NCBI RefSeq assembly: GCF_900188125.1
Contig: NZ_FZOW01000030.1
Span: 1-50,580, forward strand
Direction: 5' to 3'
DNA from: Rhodococcoides kyotonense
GTDB lineage: Bacteria; Actinomycetota; Actinomycetes; Mycobacteriales; Mycobacteriaceae
DNA: 50,580 bases
The notes under the pieces were generated by a model. That model was not told the DNA's origin. It worked only from the letters and a program-made list of their open reading frames with translations, and did not search any database. The position numbers and the translations under genes are program-made. Positions 23,182 through 33,316 of this stretch are shown here, one piece after another (position 1 is the first letter of the stretch; each line of letters starts with the position of its first letter).

Positions 23182-24922
23182 TCTCCCACGCCGACCAGAG
23201 TTCCGCGTAACGTCCACCTGCAGAGACCAATTCGTCGTGCGGGCCCTGCTCGATGATCTTGCCGTGTTCGAGCACGACGATGCGGTCCGCGGCCGCCGCT
23301 TGCGTCAGACGATGCGCGACGACCAGAGCACTGCGTCCGCGAGTCGCGGCCGCGGCTGCCGCTTCCAGATCACGCGCACCCGAGCTGCCTGCTTCGGCCG
23401 TCGCCTCGTCGAGCACGGCGACAGCCGGGTCCGCGAGCACGAGCCGCGCGAGCGCAAGTTGTTGCGACTGAGCCGAAGTCAGCGCATGTCCGCCTTCGCC
23501 GACGACGGTGTCGAGCCCGTCGTCGAGTGCGTCGGCCCACTTGTCGGCACCGACGGTCGCGAGCGCGGCGCGGGCGTCGTCACGCGTCGCATCGGGAGCA
23601 GCCAGCAACAGGTCGTCGATCAGACTGCCCGAGAACACATGTACTTCCTGGCTGACGATCGCGATGTGGCGGCGCAGGCCGTCGGCACCGAGATCGGTGA
23701 GCGTCTCGCCGCCGATCTTGATGGTCCCCGACGTCGACGCGATGGAGCCGGCCGCGATGGCGGCGATGGTCGACTTACCCGCACCCGTCGAGCCGACGAG
23801 CGCAACCGTCTCTCCTGCACCGATTTTCAGGTCGATGCCGTGCAGGACTTCGTGCCCGGTGTCGTACGAATGCCGCAGGCCCTTTACTTCGAGGCTGCCG
23901 TCGACGGGCTTCGCGCCGGTGCCCGGCGAGCGCTCGTCGGGAATGTCGATGACGCCGACGAGACGTGCGAGGCTGGCGCCTGCCGATTGGACATCGTCGA
24001 ACGAGAACATCAGCATGCCGATGGGATTGAACAGCCGATGGAACAGCAACGCGGCGGCAGTGACCTGGCCGACCGTGACATAGCCGTCCTGCACGAACAG
24101 AAATCCTGCGGCGAGAATCACCGACAACCCGACACATTCCGCGCGATTGCTGCGCGCACCGAAGCGCGTGAACAACCGGAACACCGTGATGCCGATGTCC
24201 CGCGCCTTGCCCGACGCGGCGTCGATCTCGGCGAGGTGCGACTCCTCGAGTCCGTACGCACGGACGGTCCGCGCACCCTGCATGCTGCTGATCAACGCCT
24301 GCGAACGCTCGCCCATGGCGACACGCTCGGCCGCGTACAGCGGCGCCGACCTGGGCAGATACCACCGTAGCGCCATCACGTACATCGGAATCGCGACCAT
24401 GCCCGCGAGGCCGAGACGCCAGTCCAGGCTGAGCATTGCGACGACACTCAGCGACACCAGCAGCAGCGCCGAGACGATGTTCGGGATGACTTCGCCGATG
24501 GATTTCGCCATGACCGCGACGTCGTCGCCGACGCGCGAGAGCAGATCGCCCTTGCCGACGCGTTCGAGTGTGCTGACCGGCAGGTGCAGCGACCGGGACA
24601 GCACACGTTCGCGCAGCGTCGCGAGTATGGCTTCACCGAGCTTGCTGATGAGATACGTGCTGAGTGCGGTGAACACGCCGCCGACGATCGCGGCCACGGT
24701 GATGATGACGACGACCGTCACGATGGTCGACGTCGGCGCACCCTCGGTCACGCGATCGACGAGCACACCGAACACGTACACCGGGATCAGCGACATGGCC
24801 GCGGCGACGGCGCTGACCACGACCGTCAGCGCCGCGAGGCCGCGTCGGGACCGCAGTTCGTTCGACAGATAAGCCCACGACCGTTTGCCCGTGGCGATGG
24901 GGAGCAGTTCCGGGGTGGTCAT
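23153..24922 (-). CDS. ABC exporter half-transporter (degenerate signature)
   Basis: Protein of 589 residues: six membrane segments (about 30-310) followed by an NBD. Walker A is intact (LVGSTGAGKST), the Q-loop is present (IVSQEVHVF), and Walker B is AVAVLDEATAE with the catalytic Glu. The signature motif is degenerate: LTSAQSQQ where LSGGQ is expected. This complements its partner encoded just upstream in the operon (start overlaps the partner stop by four bases), which has a good signature but a degenerate Walker A. Together they should form a heterodimeric exporter with one catalytic and one degenerate ATP site. Substrate unknown; multidrug or lipid export is typical. Confidence 0.88.
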   Translation of the reverse strand: MTTPELLPIATGKRSWAYLSNELRSRRGLAALTVVVSAVAAAMSLIPVYVFGVLVDRVTEGAPTSTIVTVVVIITVAAIVGGVFTALSTYLISKLGEAILATLRERVLSRSLHLPVSTLERVGKGDLLSRVGDDVAVMAKSIGEVIPNIVSALLLVSLSVVAMLSLDWRLGLAGMVAIPMYVMALRWYLPRSAPLYAAERVAMGERSQALISSMQGARTVRAYGLEESHLAEIDAASGKARDIGITVFRLFTRFGARSNRAECVGLSVILAAGFLFVQDGYVTVGQVTAAALLFHRLFNPIGMLMFSFDDVQSAGASLARLVGVIDIPDERSPGTGAKPVDGSLEVKGLRHSYDTGHEVLHGIDLKIGAGETVALVGSTGAGKSTIAAIAAGSIASTSGTIKIGGETLTDLGADGLRRHIAIVSQEVHVFSGSLIDDLLLAAPDATRDDARAALATVGADKWADALDDGLDTVVGEGGHALTSAQSQQLALARLVLADPAVAVLDEATAEAGSSGARDLEAAAAAATRGRSALVVAHRLTQAAAADRIVVLEHGKIIEQGPHDELVSAGGRYAELWSAWESAAPPPVRA

Positions 24923-26613
24923 CGGAGGACCGTCTCCTTGTAGCGTTCGTCGCCGACGGCGAGATCGTGATGGGTGCCTTCCGCGACGACGCGGCCGTCG
25001 TCGATCACCAGGACTCGATGCGTGACGGCCAGCAGCGCCGGACTCGTGGTGATCAGCACCGTCGTCTGGGCGTGTGTCTCGGAGTGCCGCAGTTCCTTGA
25101 TCCCCGCTGCGATGGCGTGCTCGGTGACGGCGTCGACGGCAGTCGTCGGGTCGTGCAGGACCAGCACGGGCGCGGACACCGACAGTGCCCGAGCGAGCGC
25201 GACGCGTTGGCGCTGGCCACCGGACAAGCTGGCGCCGCGGTCGGTGACGGCGTGGTCGAGCCCACTCTCGTGCATCTCGACGACGTCCGTCGCAGCCGAC
25301 GCGGCCAGGACTCGATCGAGATCCTGCCGACCGCTTCCGGCCGCGATGTTGGTCCGCAACGTGCCTGCGAACAGGTCGGTGTTGTGTGGTTCGACGAGGA
25401 CGGTCCTGCGTACCTCGGGCAACCCGAGCCCCTGGACGTCGAGGCCGCCGATGGTGAGGGAACCGCGGTAGTCGTCGGCGCCGACCTGTCCGGACAGCAC
25501 GGCCGCGAGCGCCTCGCCGTCCTGCGCCCGCAGTGCGACGACGCCGAGCAGCTCACCGGGCGCCGCCGACAGGTCGAGGCCGTCGAGCGAGCGGTACGTG
25601 ACACCCTTGACTGCGACGTCGGTGGCCGTCGGCTTCTCGGAACCACCCTCCGCGAGAACATGATCGGCACCGAGAACCAGCGCGAGCCGATCCGCAGAAC
25701 CACGCACGACGGCGGCGACACCCGGCAACCGCGACATCGTCGTCAGCGGTTCCATGATGAACTGCGACAGGCCGACGACCGTGATCAGTTCACCGACGGA
25801 AATGCGCCCCTGCAGCGCGAACAGGCCTGCCGCACCGGCGATGCCGACCGACAGCAGTGCACTGACCGTCGTCGAGAATCCCAGGTAGGCGCTGTTGGCC
25901 TTGGCCATCTTCATCGTCGCGGTCAACGCGGTCCTGCTCGACGCGTGGAACCGCGTCGCCGCCGCGTTCTCGGCACCGATGCCGCGCAACGGACGTACGC
26001 CGCTGACCAGGTCGGTCGCCATCCCGGACACACGCGCGACGGTCGCCTGCTGTTCGGTTGCAGCGCGCGTCAACAACGGCGCTGCCCGCTGCAACAGGAA
26101 CATGATGACCGGCGTGCCGATGAGTACGGCTAGCCCGAGCGGAATGTCGATGACCAGCAGCGCGACGGCACACACGATAGCCGCCGTCGACGCCGCGACG
26201 GTCCTGGCGATGACGTCGAGAATCCACGAGGTCTTCTCGGCGTCGGACGTCGACACCGACAACAGCTCGCCGGATACCAGATCGGTGCGCACTCCCCGCG
26301 GATGCAGGACCTTGCCCGCCACCTCGACACGCATGAGATGAGCCTCACGTTCGATGCCGACGACGATGATGCGCGCACCGAATCGATAGGCGTACGACAG
26401 CACCACGAACAACCCGGCCAGCCCGAACAGCGACACGATCATCGCCTTGCCGTCGCCGGTGTCGATGGCGCGGCCGACGATCAGACCGATCGCGACCGGC
26501 ACCATCGTCTCGCAGAACTGGTGAACGCAGAAGAACAAGGACGAGATGATCAGTCGCGCTCGCTGACGCCGAACGCTCCTGCGCAGAATCTCGCTGCCTG
26601 TGGACACGGCCAT
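24919..26613 (-). CDS. ABC exporter half-transporter (degenerate Walker A and B)
   Basis: Protein of 564 residues from ATG 26613. Six membrane segments (about 15-300) are followed by an NBD whose Walker A is lost (VALRAQDGEA in place of GxxGxGKS). The signature LSGGQRQR is intact. Walker B reads VLVLHDP, with His for the usual Asp and Asp for the catalytic Glu. The switch His is replaced (LITTSPALLAV). It is the first gene of the pair and overlaps the second by ATGA. It pairs with the 23153-24922 protein to make one working ATP site. The frame is open further upstream but without membrane or ABC features. Confidence 0.85.
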   Translation of the reverse strand: MAVSTGSEILRRSVRRQRARLIISSLFFCVHQFCETMVPVAIGLIVGRAIDTGDGKAMIVSLFGLAGLFVVLSYAYRFGARIIVVGIEREAHLMRVEVAGKVLHPRGVRTDLVSGELLSVSTSDAEKTSWILDVIARTVAASTAAIVCAVALLVIDIPLGLAVLIGTPVIMFLLQRAAPLLTRAATEQQATVARVSGMATDLVSGVRPLRGIGAENAAATRFHASSRTALTATMKMAKANSAYLGFSTTVSALLSVGIAGAAGLFALQGRISVGELITVVGLSQFIMEPLTTMSRLPGVAAVVRGSADRLALVLGADHVLAEGGSEKPTATDVAVKGVTYRSLDGLDLSAAPGELLGVVALRAQDGEALAAVLSGQVGADDYRGSLTIGGLDVQGLGLPEVRRTVLVEPHNTDLFAGTLRTNIAAGSGRQDLDRVLAASAATDVVEMHESGLDHAVTDRGASLSGGQRQRVALARALSVSAPVLVLHDPTTAVDAVTEHAIAAGIKELRHSETHAQTTVLITTSPALLAVTHRVLVIDDGRVVAEGTHHDLAVGDERYKETVLR

Positions 26614-26779
26614 CACGCCGCCGGGTGGGAAAAGTGCATTAGCAGACCCTATTCCATCGGGGTGACAACGTGTTCGTGCCCGAAAGTGGCGAGGAACCGG
26701 CGGATTTACATAGAGTCGTGGCGCGACGAGCACAATCAGCTCGTCCGATGCATTGCAGCCAACGAACACGGAGATCACC

Positions 26780-26953
26780 ATGGCCGCCAAGACGACCACC
26801 GACAACGACATCGCCGACGACGAACTCGAGCCCTTGGCCGACGAGACAGCGAGCCAGGCACAGCGCGTCGTCGCAGCGTATGCGACCGACGCGGACGAGT
26901 GCCGCATGCTTTTGTCGATGTTGGGTATCGAACCCACTGCAAAGGTCGACTGA
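26780..26953 (+). CDS. Small acidic protein upstream of otsA
   Basis: Protein of 57 residues from ATG 26780, preceded by GGAG. It has an acidic N-terminal half (DDELEPLADET) and a helical C-terminal half with QRVVAAYATDADECRMLLSML and one Cys. No known motif. It lies 35 bp before otsA in the same direction and is probably co-transcribed with it. A codon-level start inside a longer open frame is chosen because of the ribosome-binding site. Conservation in related genomes would settle whether it is real. Confidence 0.55.
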   Translation: MAAKTTTDNDIADDELEPLADETASQAQRVVAAYATDADECRMLLSMLGIEPTAKVD

Positions 26954-26988
26954 CACATCCGCGATTCGCGTAAACCGATAGGACAGTA

Positions 26989-28427
<1,439 letters not shown>

Positions 28428-28449
<22 letters not shown>

Positions 28450-28475
28450 CCCGCTATGTATTTTCGTGCACATGG
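28428..28475. terminator. 23-bp perfect inverted repeat, likely bidirectional terminator
   Basis: The arms 28428-28450 and 28453-28475 are exact reverse complements (each beginning or ending CCATGTGCACG) around the dinucleotide CC. It spans the otsA stop and ends where the convergent mam4B stop begins at 28476. There is no long T-run, but the inner arm is AT-rich. The near-zero loop suggests a cruciform or a very stable hairpin ending both transcripts. Confidence 0.7.
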
Positions 28476-28955
28476 TCAAATCGGCTGAAGACTACTCGTC
28501 AACCAACGGCCGTCGATCTTCTCCAAACTCATACGAACGCGGCTCCCGCTGCTGGCGGCCTCGGGGGCATCCGAGCTCGTGGTGATCTGATTCAGGAACA
28601 GCAGTACCGTCGCGGAGTCAGGAGCCGCATCGACGACGGCAGCACCCTGCACCGTCACCTGAACCGTCAATGACTTCTCCTTCGCCCCCGGTGCGATGAC
28701 ACCCGTGACGAGCGTGGTGTATTCGTCCTTGAAGTCACCCGTCAAACCGTCTGCAGCAGAGGCTAATTGCTGATCGACTCCGCCGAAGTCGTACGCCAAC
28801 ATCGCCACCGCCTGCGCACTCGCAGCATCGACGGCGTCGGTTCGCGCCTGCTCGGTCTCCGCGTTCTGCCGGTACTGATAGAACAGCACCCCGACACCCG
28901 CAGCCAAAGCCAGAACCACGACAACGGCCAACGCACGCACCACGATTCGGTTCAC
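28476..28955 (-). CDS. mam4B: Mce-associated membrane protein (Mam4B-like)
   Basis: Protein of 159 residues with one N-terminal membrane anchor (about 6-26, VRALAVVVVLALAAGVGVLF) and an extracytoplasmic NTF2-like domain, ending SLEKIDGRWLTSSLQPI, which is typical of Mce-associated proteins. Such proteins stabilise the Mce transport complex. It overlaps mam4A by four bases, the same order as Rv3493c-Rv3492c of M. tuberculosis. It converges with otsA across a large inverted repeat. Family call strong; orthology from synteny. Confidence 0.85.
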   Translation of the reverse strand: MNRIVVRALAVVVVLALAAGVGVLFYQYRQNAETEQARTDAVDAASAQAVAMLAYDFGGVDQQLASAADGLTGDFKDEYTTLVTGVIAPGAKEKSLTVQVTVQGAAVVDAAPDSATVLLFLNQITTSSDAPEAASSGSRVRMSLEKIDGRWLTSSLQPI

Positions 28956-29578
28956 GGCACGAACTCCACTCTCGACGCGGTCATGACCCCGCCGTCGTCG
29001 ACGACCGTGACGCGTAGCCGGAAGTCCCGCGGCTGCGGTTCGGCGGCGTCGGAGTTCTGCACCATCGCTCGGGCCGCGACGAGTACGTCCGCGGAATCAT
29101 CAGTGGCGCTTTCCATTCCGGCTTCGATGATCTGCCCGTTCGAATCGACCCGAGCCTGCTGGACGACCTGCACGAACGGACCCTCCCTGCCCTCGAATTC
29201 GGCCTTGAAATCACCACTGGCCCCGGCGAGAAGTCGGTCGACGTCTTCCTGCGCCGAATCCGGGTGAATGGTCGTCAGATTCAACACGGTCTGGCGGGCG
29301 GTCTGCACGAAACGCTCGGTGCGCGCATCCTCGGCACTCGCCGACCGAAGCCCGAAGGACAGATAGATCGCCGCCGCGAGCAGTGCCACCACCGCGACGA
29401 CGAACACCGACAGCAGTACGACGCGTCGGCGTCCCGTTCGTGGAGTCACCGTGGGCTTCGGAGGCTCGGCAGGCTTCTTCTCCAGCACCGGTGTCGACGT
29501 CGCACTCGACACCGGACCCGCCGGGCGGACAGCGCGACGACGCGGACGCCGCGGCGCCGGGCCCTCGTCCGATTCCAT
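28952..29578 (-). CDS. mam4A: Mce-associated membrane protein (Mam4A-like)
   Basis: Protein of 208 residues from ATG 29578, with GGAAGG upstream. A basic, Pro-rich cytoplasmic N-terminus (1-50) precedes one membrane segment (about 53-73, VVLLSVFVVAVVALLAAAIY) and an extracytoplasmic domain ending LRVTVVDDGGVMTASRVEFVP, as in Mam proteins. A KstR-like operator lies 40 bp before the start, so the mam4 pair has its own steroid-controlled promoter here. That differs from a single long mce4 transcript, because an esterase gene on the other strand separates it from mce4F. Confidence 0.83.
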   Translation of the reverse strand: MESDEGPAPRRPRRRAVRPAGPVSSATSTPVLEKKPAEPPKPTVTPRTGRRRVVLLSVFVVAVVALLAAAIYLSFGLRSASAEDARTERFVQTARQTVLNLTTIHPDSAQEDVDRLLAGASGDFKAEFEGREGPFVQVVQQARVDSNGQIIEAGMESATDDSADVLVAARAMVQNSDAAEPQPRDFRLRVTVVDDGGVMTASRVEFVP

Positions 29579-29617
29579 AACGACCTTCCTCGTGATGATG
29601 CCTGATCGAATGCTAAC

Positions 29618-29631
29618 TAGAACATGTTTCC
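29618..29631. promoter_or_regulatory. KstR-like operator (mam4A / esterase)
   Basis: TAGAACATGTTTCC matches the KstR core T-n-n-AAC-n-n-GTT. It lies between the divergent mam4A start (40 bp away) and the esterase start (117 bp away) and could serve both. Confidence 0.6.
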
Positions 29632-29747
29632 AGCGTGCATCGATCGGCCGATTGCATGCCACAGGTTTCGAGGCCCCTACGATCTGGAACTCGTTCTTCG
29701 TGCTGATAGCCTCGATCGTTCGGGGTACGGCGAGAGGATCTTCCGAT

Positions 29748-30689
29748 ATGGCACACACGCTCACCTGGCACGACGACGTCAGTCGCCAAGCCAAGATCCT
29801 GTCCGCCGCCGTGCGGTTGACGCTGAAGCCTGCGTTCACGATGTGGCCGCTCACCGACGGCGGCATCAGAGCAATCGGCCACCTCGACCGTGCCGTGGAC
29901 AGACTGCCGAAGCCGCGACGCGTGCAGATCGAGCAAGTTCGACTCGGCGGCGTGCCCTGCGAGAAGACGACGCATCCTCGCGTCGCCACCGGTTCGCTGA
30001 CGGGCGCGACGGTGCTGTACTTCCACGGTGGCGGATTCGTGTTCTGCGGCTTGGCAACTCACCGCAGCGCCTGCGCGACGATCGCAGCCCGCGCCGGTCT
30101 TCCGGTCTATTCGGTCGAATATCGCCAGATCCCCCACGGCGGCATCGGAACATCGATCGCCGACGCGATGCATTCCTACCGCGCCGCGCTCGAGGTCGCC
30201 GCCGACCCGTCGAAGATCATCGTCGCAGGCGACTCGGCCGGCGGCTATCTCGCGATGAAGGTCGCCGAGATCGCCGTTCTCGAGGGCCTGACGCCTCCCG
30301 CAGCGGTACTCGGGTTCTCGCCGCTGCTCAATCTCGACCTGAAGAGCCACCCCCGCAAGTTCATGAAGAAGGACGCTTACCTGCCGATGAAGCAGGTTCT
30401 GGCGCTCGAAGACCGCTGGCTGAACGGGCCGGATGCCATTCCAGGGGCCGCGTCGCCCATCGATGCCGACCCGTCGGTGTTCCCGCCGATCTTCCTGTCC
30501 ACGGCCGAATACGAACTCATGCGTCCCGACGTCGAAGCCATGACGCGCACGCTCGCGCTGGCGGGCAAGACCGTCGAAACCCATGTGTGGCGCGGTCAGG
30601 TCCATGCGTTCCCCGTCATGGCCGGTGCGTTGCCCGAGGGACGCACGGTCCTCGACCTGGCCGTCGCGTTCGCGGCGCGGAACCTCTGA
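29748..30689 (+). CDS. HSL-type alpha/beta hydrolase (esterase/lipase)
   Basis: Protein of 313 residues of the hormone-sensitive-lipase family. The oxyanion motif HGGGF (VLYFHGGGFVFCG) is followed by the nucleophile box GDSAGG with Ser at about 164, then an Asp region near 257 (YELMRPDVEAM) and the catalytic His in GQVHAFPV. ATG 29748 follows GAGAGGA. It lies inside the mce4 region but on the opposite strand, between mam4A and mce4F, and shares a divergent region that carries a KstR-like site. A role in releasing or hydrolysing steroid esters is plausible, not shown. It ends three bases from mce4F, convergent. Confidence 0.88.
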   Translation: MAHTLTWHDDVSRQAKILSAAVRLTLKPAFTMWPLTDGGIRAIGHLDRAVDRLPKPRRVQIEQVRLGGVPCEKTTHPRVATGSLTGATVLYFHGGGFVFCGLATHRSACATIAARAGLPVYSVEYRQIPHGGIGTSIADAMHSYRAALEVAADPSKIIVAGDSAGGYLAMKVAEIAVLEGLTPPAAVLGFSPLLNLDLKSHPRKFMKKDAYLPMKQVLALEDRWLNGPDAIPGAASPIDADPSVFPPIFLSTAEYELMRPDVEAMTRTLALAGKTVETHVWRGQVHAFPVMAGALPEGRTVLDLAVAFAARNL

Positions 30690-30692
30690 CAC

Positions 30693-32126
30693 TCACCCCA
30701 CCCCCTGCTGGCCCGCCATGAGGCCTTCGAGATCGTCGACGCCCCCGAGACCGGGCTGGCTGTAGGCGGTGCCGTCGGGCGCGACGTATGTGCCGGTCTG
30801 TGGGTTGTACGGCCGTGCCGAGGCAGGAGTGGAGCCTGCGGAATGACCAGATGATGACGCGGGTGCGAGACTGCTGTCGCCGCTGGGGAATTCGGTGTAC
30901 GACGGTTCGCCCTGCTCGATCGGGCCGTAGGGCGGGTTGTTCCCGAGTGGTACGTAACCGGTGTCGCTGCGGCAGATTTCGGGCGTCGGTGCGCGTCGAC
31001 CTGGCACTTCCATGCACGGCAGATTTCGCGCCCCACGCACGGCCGTGCTGTCGTTCTGGTCGACCTTGCAGAACAGGTCCGGTGGTGTGTCGGGAATGGA
31101 CACCTCGTTCGGGTCGCGTCGTTGGTCGGGTGGGAGGAATCCTGTTGTGCAGGCGGGTGGATCGTTCACTTCGAGTTGGAAGTCGACTATGGCACCCTCG
31201 TCGGGCGGACCGCTGCCGGCGGCAGTCACCAGTGCGGCGGTGATCGGTGGGTACAGCACCAGAATCTGCTCGATGCCTGCGTTGTAGATGACCCCGACTT
31301 CTCCGACGCTGACGAGGTTGGCCAGCAGGATCGGGAGCGTCGGCCGCAGGTCCTGGAACAGCTGGTTGGCCGTCGCCGCGGCATCCGGGCCTTTCTCGAT
31401 CACTGCGCGCAGATTAGGATCACTGGCTCGTAGCTGATCGGTGAACGTCGCGAGATTGCTTGTCCACGAACGAATTGCGTCGCTGCTGACGACCTGGCCG
31501 TCCAGCAGTGGGCCGGCCTGGTCCAACAGCACCTTGGTTTGTTCCGAATTCGCGTTCGCTTCCTGGACGAAGAGCCTCGTGGAATCGATGAACTTCTGCA
31601 GATCGGGACCGGTTCCGTTGAACGCCTTGAACGACTCGTCGACGACGGTCTGCAGGCGTGTGTCGGAGATGCTGCGCAGCAACGCATCTGCTTGATCCAA
31701 CATCGGCCCGACGTCCTGCGGCACCGACGTGCGGTCGACGGGAATGACGTCACCGTTCTGAAGACTCGCGCCTCCGGAGTTGGAGGGAATCAGGTCGACG
31801 TACTGCTCACCCACGGCCGAGACGCTCTTGACTTGGGCGTCGACGTCCGCGGGAATCTGCCAACCACTGCCGATGGACAGGGCCGCGTCGACGCCGTCGG
31901 GTGTCAACGACACCGTCTCGACCTCGCCGACCGTGGTGCCGCGGTAGGTGACGTTCGCGTGCGGGTACAGCCCTCCCGTCGTCGGTAATTGCACTGTGAC
32001 GCCGTAGGTTCCGATCCCGACGAGCGCGGGGAGCCCGACGTACCGGGTGGCCATGACGACGAGCCCGACGACGGTGAGTATCGAGAAGATGATCAGCTGA
32101 ATGCGTACGAATCTGGTGAGCATCAT
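30693..32126 (-). CDS. mce4F: Mce family protein Mce4F
   Basis: Protein of 477 residues, last of the six Mce subunits. An N-terminal membrane anchor (about 8-28) is followed by the MCE domain (YGVTVQLPTTGGLYPHANV and TYRGTTVGEV, about 40-120), a long helical region, and a Pro/Gly/Ser-rich disordered tail with several Cys. Mce proteins form a tube that carries lipids, here sterols, across the periplasm. It overlaps mce4E by ATGA. Two adjacent ATG codons allow either start. Convergent with the esterase gene. Confidence 0.9.
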   Translation of the reverse strand: MMLTRFVRIQLIIFSILTVVGLVVMATRYVGLPALVGIGTYGVTVQLPTTGGLYPHANVTYRGTTVGEVETVSLTPDGVDAALSIGSGWQIPADVDAQVKSVSAVGEQYVDLIPSNSGGASLQNGDVIPVDRTSVPQDVGPMLDQADALLRSISDTRLQTVVDESFKAFNGTGPDLQKFIDSTRLFVQEANANSEQTKVLLDQAGPLLDGQVVSSDAIRSWTSNLATFTDQLRASDPNLRAVIEKGPDAAATANQLFQDLRPTLPILLANLVSVGEVGVIYNAGIEQILVLYPPITAALVTAAGSGPPDEGAIVDFQLEVNDPPACTTGFLPPDQRRDPNEVSIPDTPPDLFCKVDQNDSTAVRGARNLPCMEVPGRRAPTPEICRSDTGYVPLGNNPPYGPIEQGEPSYTEFPSGDSSLAPASSSGHSAGSTPASARPYNPQTGTYVAPDGTAYSQPGLGGVDDLEGLMAGQQGVG

Positions 32127-33316
32127 GGCGGCGGCACCAGGCTGGGAAGCTGTACCGGAGGCAGGCCAGGGATCTGAATCGTGGGAGGTGCGAGAGGCGC
32201 CCGCAACGGATCGTTCGCGATACCCGCCGTCGGCGCGGCTTGTGTTCCGAGTGCGCCTTCGAGTCCAGCGAGCCTGCCCGCCAACGGAGTTCCGGTGAGG
32301 AAGTTGGCATCGAGACGCGGGAGCGACAGGTCGATCGTCATCGCGAGGTTGGCGTAATCGCCACGGATTGCGTTGTCGATACCTTCCTGTGGGAACGGGT
32401 AGGTGAGCAACACCGACAGGACGTCGGTCAGTGCGTTGCCCGAATCTGCGAGTGCCTGAAGTACCGGCGTGAGGCTCGCGACGTTGGTCTGCAGATCGGC
32501 GCCCGAGGTGTCGATGACGCGCGAGACGACGTCGCTCAATTGTCCGAGCGAGGTGAACGCCGCGGTGATGTTCGGTCGCTGAGCCGTCAGTACGTCGAGT
32601 GCAGGCGGCACTTCGTTCAAGGCCTTCGTCAGTGTGGCACTTTGATTCTCGACGTTGACCGACAGCCGGTCGATGCCCTCCATCGCTGCGATGATGTCGC
32701 CGCGTTGGGTGTCGAGACTCGTGACGAGTTCGTCGAGACGCGGCAGCAGATTGCGTACCGAATCCTCACGGCCACCGATCGCATTGTTCAATTCCGTTGT
32801 GATGTCCTGGATCTGCGCCAGACCACCACCGTCCAGCACGACGGACAGCGACGACAGCGTCTGCTCGGTCGTCGGGTATGCGCCCGCCCGGTCGAGCGGA
32901 ACGACGTCGCCGTCCTCGAGCTGACCTTGCGGGTCCTCGGGAGCGATCAGCGCCAAGTGCTGCGAACCCAGCAGCGAGGTCTGACCGATCTTGGCCGTCA
33001 CGTTCTCCGGGAGCTCGACGCCATCGTTCAGCGAGACCGTGACGAGTGCGTGCCAGTCCTGTACCTCGATGGTGTCGACACTGCCGACGGTGACGTCGTC
33101 GACCATGACCGGTGAATTCTGGGACAGTGTCGTGACATTCGGCATCTGGATCTGGACTCGATACGCATTCTCCCCTCGACCTTCGGTTCCGGGGAGTGGC
33201 AGTGAGTTCAGCCCGTCCCACTGGCAGGCGGCGAGCGTGAAGACGAGCGCAGCCGCAACGATCCCCCGTGACACACATGCATATGCATGTGCGTGGCGAG
33301 AGGCTGAACGGTTCAT
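32123..33316 (-). CDS. mce4E: Mce family lipoprotein Mce4E (LprN-like)
   Basis: Protein of 397 residues. The signal peptide ends in a lipobox TLAAC, so this is the lipoprotein member of the complex (Rv3495c/LprN position). The MCE domain follows (YRVQIQMPNVTTLSQNSPVM and VDDVTVGSVDTIEV), then a long helical domain and a Pro/Leu-rich C-terminus. Start and stop overlap mce4D and mce4F by four bases. The signal-peptide coding region contains an 18-bp perfect palindrome that yields an unusual HAHAYAC stretch. Confidence 0.9.
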   Translation of the reverse strand: MNRSASRHAHAYACVSRGIVAAALVFTLAACQWDGLNSLPLPGTEGRGENAYRVQIQMPNVTTLSQNSPVMVDDVTVGSVDTIEVQDWHALVTVSLNDGVELPENVTAKIGQTSLLGSQHLALIAPEDPQGQLEDGDVVPLDRAGAYPTTEQTLSSLSVVLDGGGLAQIQDITTELNNAIGGREDSVRNLLPRLDELVTSLDTQRGDIIAAMEGIDRLSVNVENQSATLTKALNEVPPALDVLTAQRPNITAAFTSLGQLSDVVSRVIDTSGADLQTNVASLTPVLQALADSGNALTDVLSVLLTYPFPQEGIDNAIRGDYANLAMTIDLSLPRLDANFLTGTPLAGRLAGLEGALGTQAAPTAGIANDPLRAPLAPPTIQIPGLPPVQLPSLVPPP

